NCBI RefSeq assembly: GCF_002288325.1
Contig: NZ_CP016780.1
Span: 992,001 to 1,056,000 of the forward strand
Length of the DNA: 64,000 nucleotides
Source of the DNA: Candidatus Planktophila lacus
GTDB lineage: Bacteria; Actinomycetota; Actinomycetes; Nanopelagicales; Nanopelagicaceae
Direction: 5' to 3'
In this document: positions 57,438 through 64,000 of the stretch, one piece after another
Position numbering within the stretch: the first letter of the stretch is position 1
Layout: each line of letters opens with the position of its first letter
Made by a program: the position numbers and the translations under genes
The notes under the pieces: generated by a model
What the model was told of the DNA's origin: nothing
Database searches by the model: none
What the model saw: the letters and a program-made list of their open reading frames with translations, nothing else

Positions 57438-58532
57438 TTATTCAGCAGAAATCTTTGCAAAACCTGGCTTTACGATCTCATCGATAATCGCCAGACGCTC
57501 TTCAAATGGAATAAATGCGCTCTTTAGCGCATTGATAGTCACGCGCTGCAGATCTAAGAAACTCCAGTTAAAGGCTTTAACCAACTCGTTCATTTCGCGG
57601 GTCATCGAAGTTGCTGACATTAAACGGTTGTCGGTATTAACTGTTACACGGAAGCGAAGTTTGGCGAGATCTCCGATTGGGTGATCTGCAAAGTTTGCAG
57701 CAGCACCTGTTTGAATATTTGAAGAAGGACACATTTCCAAAGGAATGCGACGATCACGAACATAGGCGGCCAGTTTTCCAAGGCGAGCCGGTGTGTGATT
57801 CAAGTCAATATCGTCGATGATTCGTACGCCGTGACCCAAACGTTCTGCACCGCAGAGTTGAATCGCTTCCCAGATTGAAGGAAGTCCGTAAGCCTCGCCC
57901 GCATGAATTGTGAAGTGAGCATTTTCGCGGCGTAAGAATTCAAAGGTATCTAACTGATCACTTGGTGGAAAGCCATCTTCGGGGCCGGCGATATCGAAGC
58001 CAACGACGCCACGATCGCGGTATTTAACTGCTAATTCAGCTACTTCTTGCGAAAGTTTATTCTGGCGCATTCCGCACAGGAGCAGAACTGCGCGAACCTT
58101 GCCTCCAGTTTTAGCAACTTCTTTCTCGCCTTCTTGGAAACCTTGCAAGATCGCTTCAATCGCTTGGGAAAGAGTAAGACCTTTTTCAGTTAACAACTCG
58201 GGAGCCATGCGAATTTCGGCATAGACAACGCCATCTTCGGCTAAGTCGATCACGCATTCACGTGCAACTCGCACAATATCTGCAGGGCGCTGCATAACTG
58301 CAACAGTGTGCGCGAAGGTTTCAAGATAGCGGACTAGCGAACCTGAATCACATGATGCGCGGAACCACTCGGCCAACTCTGTTGCATCATAGGTTGGGAG
58401 TTCGTGGCCAATCTCTTTGGCAATATCAATAATTGTTTGCGGGCGAAGGCCCCCATCCAAGTGATCGTGCAGCAAAGCCTTAGGTAAGCGCTTGACTTGT
58501 TCTGGGGTTGGAATCAAATTTAAAGTGCTCAT
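57438..58532 (-). CDS. add: Adenosine deaminase
   Basis: This converts adenosine or deoxyadenosine to inosine forms. It has 364 residues with metal ligands in [12 protein letters not shown] (16-27), HAGEAYG with the catalytic glutamate, EMCPSSN and [10 protein letters not shown]. It overlaps deoA by one base in a cdd-deoA-add unit, as in mycobacteria (Rv3313c-3315c). It converges with the half-ALDH gene, three bases apart. Confidence 0.95.
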   Translation of the reverse strand: MSTLNLIPTPEQVKRLPKALLHDHLDGGLRPQTIIDIAKEIGHELPTYDATELAEWFRASCDSGSLVRYLETFAHTVAVMQRPADIVRVARECVIDLAEDGVVYAEIRMAPELLTEKGLTLSQAIEAILQGFQEGEKEVAKTGGKVRAVLLLCGMRQNKLSQEVAELAVKYRDRGVVGFDIAGPEDGFPPSDQLDTFEFLRRENAHFTIHAGEAYGLPSIWEAIQLCGAERLGHGVRIIDDIDLNHTPARLGKLAAYVRDRRIPLEMCPSSNIQTGAAANFADHPIGDLAKLRFRVTVNTDNRLMSATSMTREMNELVKAFNWSFLDLQRVTINALKSAFIPFEERLAIIDEIVKPGFAKISAE

Positions 58533-59830
58533 TAACCTATCCGCTCGATTACTAGAGGCAGACGATTTACTGTTCCACCTTCCTTGATGGAAATTGCACC
58601 TTCTAGAATTTCTAAGGCGCGTTCAAATCTAGCTGGTTCATCGGTATGCAAAGTAAGTAGCGGTGCACCTGCCTGAACATAATCTCCAGGTTTGGCATGC
58701 ATCTCGATACCTGCACCTGCTTGCACCTTCTCGCCTTGCTTAGAACGGCCTGCGCCTAAGCGCCATGCACTTACGCCGACTTTCATCGCATCCATCGTGG
58801 TCATCGTTCCAGAATTTTGAGCGGTGATTACATGTTGTTCGCGTGCAACTGGCAGTTTGGCATCTGGATCTCCGCCTTGTGCGGCAATCATGCGGCGCCA
58901 ATGATCCATCGCAGAACCATCTTGCAGGGCAACTGCAGGATCTTTTCCAACAATTCCGGCGGCATCGATCATCTCGCGCGCCAAAAGAATGGTTAACTCA
59001 ACAACATCTGCAGGTCCCCCACCAGCTAAAACCTCAATAGATTCACGTACTTCAAGGGCATTTCCGGCCGTTAGCCCAAGTGGAACATCCATCGCCGTAA
59101 CGAGAGCACGTGTCTTCACACCAGCATCGATGCCAAGTTGAACCATGGTGCGTGCAAGTTCGGCGGCTTGCTTCGGATCGCTCATAAATGCGCCGCTACC
59201 GGTCTTAACATCTAAAACAAGGGCTGAAGTACCTTCGGCAATCTTCTTAGACATAATTGATGAAGCAATAAGTGGGATCGCTTCAACTGTCGCTGTTACA
59301 TCACGCAGTGCATAAAGTTTCTTATCGGCCGGAGCAAGGCCAGCACCTGCTGCGCAAATAACTGCTCCAGTGTCTTGCAATACTTTTAACATCTCTTCAT
59401 TGGAGAGTGAGGCGCGCCAGCCGGGAATTGATTCGAGCTTATCGAGCGTTCCGCCGGTGTGGCCAAGGCCGCGTCCTGAAAGTTGCGGAACCGCACCACC
59501 ACAGGCAGCAACTAGCGGTGCCAAAGGAAGAGTTATCTTGTCGCCAACGCCACCAGTTGAATGTTTATCTGCAGTTGGGCGATCAAGCATCGACCAGTTC
59601 ATACGTTCGCCAGAGTTAATCATCGCAGTCGTCCAGCGTGAAATTTCGCGGGAGTTCATGCCATTTAGCAAGATCGCCATCAGGAGAGCTGACATTTGCT
59701 CGTCAGCAATTACTCCGCGGGTATAGGCATCAACTGTCCAGTCAATCTGTTTATCGGTAAGTTCGTTGCGATCGCGTTTGGCAGCGATAATTTCTACAGC
59801 GGCAAACGGTTCAACAGAGTTGCTAGTCAA
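58532..59830 (-). CDS. deoA: Thymidine/pyrimidine-nucleoside phosphorylase
   Basis: This phosphorolyses thymidine or deoxyuridine to base and deoxyribose-1-P. The TTG at 59830 ([18 protein letters not shown]), overlapping the cdd end by 8 bases, gives 432 residues, the normal family length; a longer frame to 59959 runs inside cdd and is not conserved. The signature [18 protein letters not shown] is present, as is a C-terminal domain with [14 protein letters not shown]. Confidence 0.94.
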   Translation of the reverse strand: MTSNSVEPFAAVEIIAAKRDRNELTDKQIDWTVDAYTRGVIADEQMSALLMAILLNGMNSREISRWTTAMINSGERMNWSMLDRPTADKHSTGGVGDKITLPLAPLVAACGGAVPQLSGRGLGHTGGTLDKLESIPGWRASLSNEEMLKVLQDTGAVICAAGAGLAPADKKLYALRDVTATVEAIPLIASSIMSKKIAEGTSALVLDVKTGSGAFMSDPKQAAELARTMVQLGIDAGVKTRALVTAMDVPLGLTAGNALEVRESIEVLAGGGPADVVELTILLAREMIDAAGIVGKDPAVALQDGSAMDHWRRMIAAQGGDPDAKLPVAREQHVITAQNSGTMTTMDAMKVGVSAWRLGAGRSKQGEKVQAGAGIEMHAKPGDYVQAGAPLLTLHTDEPARFERALEILEGAISIKEGGTVNRLPLVIERIG

Positions 59831-60221
59831 GACGCTTTTCCATCTCTTCTGGGCCAAATGCCCAAGGCAATAGTTCAGCGAGAGTTTTGATGCCATCATC
59901 TGTTGCCAATTGCAGTTTTGAGCCGCCGTGTTCTTGAAGAAGTTGGCGACAGCGACCACACGGCATTAACAAGTTCCCTGAGATATCAACGCAGGTAAAT
60001 GCAATTAAGCGTCCTCCACCAGAGTTAATAAGTGAAGAAACCAAGCCGCATTCTGCGCATAAAGTGAGGCCATAACTGGCATTTTCCACGTTGCAACCGG
60101 TCACGATGCGACCGTCATCTACAAGTGCAGCAACACCTACTGGAAACTTTGAATACGGTGCATAGGCCTGCTTCATCGCCGCAGTTGCCTGCTCTTTAAG
60201 ATGCTCCCAATTAATTTGCAT
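59823..60221 (-). CDS. cdd: Cytidine deaminase
   Basis: This encodes 132 residues from the ATG at 60221 (MQINWEHLKEQA). Zinc ligands and the catalytic glutamate are in CNVENASYGLTLCAECG and MPCGRCRQLL. It deaminates cytidine and deoxycytidine for salvage. It overlaps the BMP gene by 11 bases upstream and deoA by 8 bases downstream. Confidence 0.95.
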   Translation of the reverse strand: MQINWEHLKEQATAAMKQAYAPYSKFPVGVAALVDDGRIVTGCNVENASYGLTLCAECGLVSSLINSGGGRLIAFTCVDISGNLLMPCGRCRQLLQEHGGSKLQLATDDGIKTLAELLPWAFGPEEMEKRLD

Positions 60222-61200
60222 ATGCTGCACTCGCTGCCGCATTGATCGCTGCGCTTTGGGCAGCTAACGGCTTAGATTTAATAACTATTTCAATTCCTTT
60301 ATCGCTAATTCCGTAACGGTGTCCGTAGATGCCGGCTTTAGCATCAATAACATCCGAGAGTTGGCTGTTGTTAACTGCTTTGCCGATAATCGCAGATACT
60401 GCAACATCCACTCGCTTAACAACAGATGCAATAAGGTACTTCGAAGTTGCAGGAGTGACGCTTAGATAAAGATCAGGTTCGGTAATAATCAAATTAACTT
60501 CAGGGGCGTTCTTCTTGCGACTCTTTGAGGTGTTCGCCTTAACTATCGCCTCAAACAAACCATCAGCTGATCCAGTTGTGGCATCGTAGATGACATCTAT
60601 ACCTAGGGTAATAAGCGCCTTTGCGGAGACCACAGATTCAGTTGCGGTGTACTTTACAAAAGACCTAACGTTCTTCTTTGCTGCTGTAACGCCAAGGAGA
60701 AATCCATTTTCATAACCATCTGCATTTGAAGGCGTAGTTACCATCGCTACCTTGCCACTTTTAGTGGCTAGCGCTGCGCTATAACCCGCTAAGAATGCCG
60801 CTTCGTTCTCAGAGAAGATAATTGATGTGACATTTAAAGAAGGAATTGAGGCATCCCCGATAATGGCAAATTGGGTATTTGGAAATTCAATTGCGAGCGG
60901 TTCGATAATTTTTGCGTATTGACCGCCAACTGCAATTATTGTCGTGCAACTCTTGGTAGTGAGTGTGCGGATTCGCTTACTGCGATCGGCGTTGGTGCCA
61001 TCAGTAACAACGCTTTCGAATGTAAATGAGTACTGACTCTGCGCCTTTTTAACGCCCGCTAGCGTTGCATCGTTATATGAGCGATCTCCTGGCCCACCAG
61101 TGTCATAAGCGATACAGATATTGCCTGCTGCACTGGCTTGTGGAGCGCTAAAAATCGAAAGCCCGATTGCAGCTATCGCTAGCGCTGCACGAAACTTCAT
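60211..61200 (-). CDS. BMP-family (nucleoside-binding) secreted protein, orphan
   Basis: This encodes 329 residues with a signal peptide (about 1-24, ending ASAAG). No lipobox cysteine is seen where one is normal for this family. The mature protein has the periplasmic-binding fold of BMP/PnrA proteins (ICIAYDTGGPGDRSYNDATL, VGGQYAKIIEPLAIEFPNTQ, FSENEAAFLAGYSAALATK). Relatives bind purine nucleosides for an ABC importer encoded alongside. Here cdd follows directly, and no permease or ATPase gene is present. Confidence 0.87.
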   Translation of the reverse strand: MKFRAALAIAAIGLSIFSAPQASAAGNICIAYDTGGPGDRSYNDATLAGVKKAQSQYSFTFESVVTDGTNADRSKRIRTLTTKSCTTIIAVGGQYAKIIEPLAIEFPNTQFAIIGDASIPSLNVTSIIFSENEAAFLAGYSAALATKSGKVAMVTTPSNADGYENGFLLGVTAAKKNVRSFVKYTATESVVSAKALITLGIDVIYDATTGSADGLFEAIVKANTSKSRKKNAPEVNLIITEPDLYLSVTPATSKYLIASVVKRVDVAVSAIIGKAVNNSQLSDVIDAKAGIYGHRYGISDKGIEIVIKSKPLAAQSAAINAAASAAYAN

Positions 61201-62198
61201 TAGAGAACCAAGCCTAAATTTTTATAGGTCTGCGCCAGAGTTGCGCTGGCGACGGCGCGCGCTTTATCAGCGCCATCGTGAAGGACCTTGATTAGATGAG
61301 CCTCATCCTGCAGAAGTTCCAACGCCTGAGTGCGGATCGGACGTAGGTACTCAACAACTACTTCGGCAACCGCGCCTTTAAAGTCTCCATAACCTTTTCC
61401 GGCAAATTCATTCTCTAATTCAGAAACGCTCTTTCCGGAAAGGGCTGAATGGATAGTTAACAAGTTGCTGATGCCAGGTTTGCCTTTTTCGTCGAAGGTA
61501 ACTTCGCGGCCAGCATCAGTGGTCGCGCTCTTAATCTTCTTGGTATTGGCCTCTGGCGTATCCATAACTTCTAAAACACCTGCGACAGAGCCTGCTGATT
61601 TGCTCATCTTATTTGTTGGCTCTTGTAGATCGTAAATTTTAGATCCAGATTTCAAAATGTAACCCTCAGGTATTTTGAAGGTATCGCCAAACTTTGTATT
61701 AAATCGGATCGCTAAATCACGAGTTAACTCGATGTGTTGACGTTGGTCTTCTCCAACAGGCACTTGATCTGCTTGATAAAGCAGAATGTCGGCAGCTTGC
61801 AACATTGGGTAGGTAAAGAGTCCTACGCGCGCAGTATCTGCCCCACCTTTTGCTGACTTATCTTTAAATTGGGTCATGCGGTTAGCTTCGCCAAAGCCTG
61901 CTATGCATTCCATAATCCAACCGAGTTGGTTATGTTCGGCAACATGTGATTGCACAAAGAGCGTAGATTTCTCTGGAGAAATTCCTAGGGCAATCAACTG
62001 CGCCGCAGATGAGAGAGTTCTTTTGCGAAGCAGCGCTGGATCGATATCACCGGTTAGGGCGTGCAGATCGACGATGCAGTAGAAGGCATCATTGCCGCTC
62101 TGGAGTTCGACCCATTGCTTTAGCGCACCGAGATAGTTGCCCAGGTGGAAGGAGTCACTGGTGGGCTGGATGCCCGATAGAACTCTCTTCTTTGTCAT
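61200..62198 (-). CDS. trpS: Tryptophanyl-tRNA synthetase
   Basis: This class I synthetase has 332 residues, with the start [20 protein letters not shown] (HIGH-type motif HLGN), then [14 protein letters not shown] for tRNA and ATP, and the KMSKS loop NKMSKSAGS (about 194-202). It charges tRNA-Trp. It lies upstream of the BMP gene and overlaps it by one base. Confidence 0.97.
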   Translation of the reverse strand: MTKKRVLSGIQPTSDSFHLGNYLGALKQWVELQSGNDAFYCIVDLHALTGDIDPALLRKRTLSSAAQLIALGISPEKSTLFVQSHVAEHNQLGWIMECIAGFGEANRMTQFKDKSAKGGADTARVGLFTYPMLQAADILLYQADQVPVGEDQRQHIELTRDLAIRFNTKFGDTFKIPEGYILKSGSKIYDLQEPTNKMSKSAGSVAGVLEVMDTPEANTKKIKSATTDAGREVTFDEKGKPGISNLLTIHSALSGKSVSELENEFAGKGYGDFKGAVAEVVVEYLRPIRTQALELLQDEAHLIKVLHDGADKARAVASATLAQTYKNLGLVL

Positions 62199-62221
62199 AG
62201 TTGTAATTCTCGCATGAATCG

Positions 62222-63514
62222 CTAGTTACGCGATATCAATAACTGCCCAGCGCGCTTGCCTTCCATAGTCAAAACAGTGATTCGAATCCCGTTAACGCCA
62301 ACTACATCGTGTGCGACGGGAATTCTGCCTAAGAAATGCATCACAAAACCGCTCGCTGTTTCATATGGGCCTTCAGGGATTTCTATACCTGTCTGCTCAC
62401 GTAAATCATCGATCGAAATCAGTCCATCAACCTCAAAATCACCTGTGCGCGATTCCATGGAAACATCGGCTTCATCGGTGTCGTATTCATCTTTGATATC
62501 GCCGATCAAGCATTCGACTAAATCTTCGAGGGTCACGATGCCGTCGGTGCCACCGTATTCATCGAGCACGATAGCTAAATGTTGGCGTTGATTGCGCATC
62601 TCGGTAAGGGCAGGAAGAACTCCCTTGGTGCCAGGCAGAAACATGATGTTTCGAACAAGCTCTTGAATCTTTCCGCCGGCGCTCACCAACGTTGTATCAA
62701 GTAGATCGCGAACGTGGATAAATCCAATTACCTCATCGGTTGATCCACGAACAACTGGATAACGTGAGTGAGCGCGATCAACGGCGAGCGCAATCGCCTT
62801 GCCTACAGTTAATGAGGCATCCATAAAATCAACTTCGGTGCGCGGAACCATAACTTCATGCACCTGGCGCTCTGAAGCGTTAAATACTTCTTCTACGATA
62901 TCGCGTTCTTCTGCAGTCAAGGCAGCATGGCCAGTTACCAAATCAAGGAGTTCTTCTTCAGACATCTGGCTGCGTTGTTCTTTTGGATCAATTCCAAAGA
63001 TACGTACAACAACATCAGTTGATCTAGAGAGCAGCCAAATCACAGGTCTAAAGAATTTGGCGGTTAAATCAATAGGGCCAGCGCTCCAAAGCGATATCTC
63101 TTCAGTGCGAAATAGCGCAAGACGTTTTGGAACGAGCTCACCAAAAACAAGTGAGAAGTAAGCGATTACTAAGGTGACGCCGATTAGCGAAGTTACATTT
63201 GCTGCATCATCTGACAGACCAAGATCAACCAACTGCGGAATGACATAAACGCCAAGTCTTTCTGCGCCAAGTGCGGCAGATAAGAATCCACAAACAGTTA
63301 CGCCAACTTGAGCAGCGGCTAAGAAGCGATTTGGGTTAGAGGTAAGGACGGAAACCTTGGCGCCACGTTTACCTCTACTTGAGAGTTGGCGGACTTGGCT
63401 TTCACGAAGTGAGATCAAGGCGATTTCGGCTGCCACAAAGAATGAGCCGAGCAAGATCAGGCCAGCTACGGAGGCGAGATCGCCGATTAAAGAACCAATC
63501 GGGTAAGGGTCCAT
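62222..63514 (-). CDS. CNNM/CorC-type membrane protein (hemolysin family)
   Basis: This encodes 430 residues. An N-terminal CNNM domain has about four TM helices (residues 10-200; [18 protein letters not shown]), then a CBS pair (about 215-335; [37 protein letters not shown]) and a C-terminal CorC domain (about 350-428; [18 protein letters not shown]). The family exports Mg2+ or Co2+ or regulates their transport. It lies 23 bases before trpS on the same strand. Confidence 0.92.
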   Translation of the reverse strand: MDPYPIGSLIGDLASVAGLILLGSFFVAAEIALISLRESQVRQLSSRGKRGAKVSVLTSNPNRFLAAAQVGVTVCGFLSAALGAERLGVYVIPQLVDLGLSDDAANVTSLIGVTLVIAYFSLVFGELVPKRLALFRTEEISLWSAGPIDLTAKFFRPVIWLLSRSTDVVVRIFGIDPKEQRSQMSEEELLDLVTGHAALTAEERDIVEEVFNASERQVHEVMVPRTEVDFMDASLTVGKAIALAVDRAHSRYPVVRGSTDEVIGFIHVRDLLDTTLVSAGGKIQELVRNIMFLPGTKGVLPALTEMRNQRQHLAIVLDEYGGTDGIVTLEDLVECLIGDIKDEYDTDEADVSMESRTGDFEVDGLISIDDLREQTGIEIPEGPYETASGFVMHFLGRIPVAHDVVGVNGIRITVLTMEGKRAGQLLISRN

Positions 63515-63606
63515 GATGGGGGTAATTCTACGGCTTAGAACTGAGAGATGTGAACTCGCCCAGAGGCTATCTCTCTAGCCCCTTCCCTATTTGCCCACGC
63601 TTGGCA

Positions 63607-63612
63607 TATCCT
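63607..63612 (+). promoter_or_regulatory. -10 box of sugar-ABC ATPase gene
   Basis: TATCCT lies in CTTGGCATATCCTTTG. It would place the transcript start near 63619, just before the first hairpin of the leader. No good -35 is seen. Together with the leader it fills the 179-base gap 63515-63693. Confidence 0.4.
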
Positions 63613-63614
63613 TT

Positions 63615-63690
63615 GCGAGCCTAGCCAACCGGCTAGCACCTTCATCCTACGGACCGTCGGGCACGTACCTGCCCGGAGAAGGAGATACCT
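63615..63690 (+). ncRNA. Structured 5' leader, candidate msiK RNA motif
   Basis: Two perfect hairpins precede the ribosome site: CTAGCC-AACC-GGCTAG (63621-63636) and CGGGCA-CGTACC-TGCCCG (63658-63675). The second abuts the strong GAAGGAG at 63678-63684, nine bases before the ATG. The msiK motif is a known two-hairpin actinobacterial leader found in front of MsiK-type sugar-ABC ATPase genes, which is exactly the position here. The match is by layout and remembered features only. Confidence 0.6.
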
Positions 63691-63693
63691 TAA

Positions 63694-64000
63694 ATGGCAT
63701 CTGTTGTATTCGAAAACGCAACACGTATCTACCCAGGCACAACCAAACCTGCAGTCGACAAGTTAAACCTAACCGTTAAAGACGGTGAATTCTTGGTTCT
63801 TGTTGGTCCATCAGGTTGCGGTAAGTCAACATCACTACGTATGTTGGCAGGACTCGAAGAGATCGACGAAGGTCGCATTCTTATCGGTGACCGCGATGTA
63901 ACAAATGTTGCTCCAAAAGATCGCGATATCGCAATGGTTTTCCAGTCATATGCGCTTTACCCACATATGACTGTTGCAGAGAACATGGGATTCGCACTTA
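63694..64000 (+). CDS. msiK: Sugar ABC transporter ATPase, MsiK/UgpC/MalK type (partial, runs off window end)
   Basis: About 102 residues are present ([20 protein letters not shown]). Walker A is [18 protein letters not shown] and the Q-loop region is [20 protein letters not shown], typical of the MalK/UgpC/MsiK group that serves many carbohydrate importers. The signature motif, Walker B and the C-terminal regulatory domain lie outside the window. Preceded by a structured leader. The multitasking MsiK role is inferred from leader and actinobacterial context. Confidence 0.9.
   Translation, partial: MASVVFENATRIYPGTTKPAVDKLNLTVKDGEFLVLVGPSGCGKSTSLRMLAGLEEIDEGRILIGDRDVTNVAPKDRDIAMVFQSYALYPHMTVAENMGFAL

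Overview
The window looks like a chromosomal piece of a small, streamlined, moderately low-GC actinobacterium (mid-40s % G+C by eye), most likely a freshwater acI / Nanopelagicales type such as Ca. Planktophila or Nanopelagicus; that placement is inference. Actinobacterial hallmarks are clear: a WhiB regulator, MtrA/MtrB, mycothiol deacetylase MshB, MoeZ, actinobacterial DapC and DapD, acyl-CoA carboxylase with a small epsilon subunit, and several actinobacteria-only families (DUF3107, DUF3117, DUF3499, DUF5719, Rv3235-like). Gene order follows blocks I recall from Mycobacterium tuberculosis (the Rv3206c-3213c, Rv3220c-3265c, Rv1170-1178, Rv1201c-1233c and Rv3267-3336 neighbourhoods), but with genes dropped.

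Layout. 1-2.6 kb: 5' part of a PdtaS-like sensor kinase, a small DUF6912-like gene, a CpaE/MinD-like protein and a SAF-domain membrane protein. 2.7-10.2 kb: Rv3235-like gene, secA, comF, mtrB, mtrA, ahcY. 10.3-19.4 kb: mannose activation and envelope genes (manB, DUF3499, DUF5719, a giant glycosyltransferase, whiB, mannose-1-P guanylyltransferase), then dapC and fdxA. 19.5-24.3 kb: GNAT, cysS, DUF6113-like, mshB, moeZ. 24.4-30.6 kb: TetR, DUF3107, DEAD helicase, ParA-like, MpaB-like, MarC, PHP, EamA. 30.6-38.7 kb: MgtE-N/CBS, DUF1003, Mrp, TatB, HtrA, O-methyltransferase, PepA, DUF3117, a lone sigma region 4 protein, SRPBCC, LOG. 38.8-46.0 kb: dapD, SpoIID, a Wzm/Wzt-type exporter, GT2, LCP ligase and a nucleotide-sugar dehydrogenase, together a glycopolymer assembly set. 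46.0-52.5 kb: purE, purK, birA, then accD-accE-maf-accA. 52.6-61.2 kb: nucleoside and deoxyribose-phosphate salvage (phosphopentomutase-like, deoC, two ALDH genes, add, deoA, cdd, BMP-family binding protein). 61.2-64 kb: trpS, a CNNM/CorC protein, and a sugar-ABC ATPase with a structured leader.

The DNA is very compact. No stretch over 300 bases lacks a gene. The longest gaps (16827-17003 and 63515-63693) hold a promoter and an RNA leader respectively. Nearly all same-strand neighbours overlap by 4 bases or abut. All seven convergent gene pairs overlap or are separated by at most 6 bases, leaving no room for ordinary terminators. Many first genes of transcription units have a TANNNT -10 box exactly 6-7 bases before the start codon, indicating leaderless mRNAs. 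I saw no tRNA, rRNA, CRISPR array, transposon or prophage. I do not see a novel multi-gene system. The most unusual points are a manB gene that apparently starts with ATT, overlapping divergent leaderless promoters at birA/accD, and a probable msiK-type RNA.
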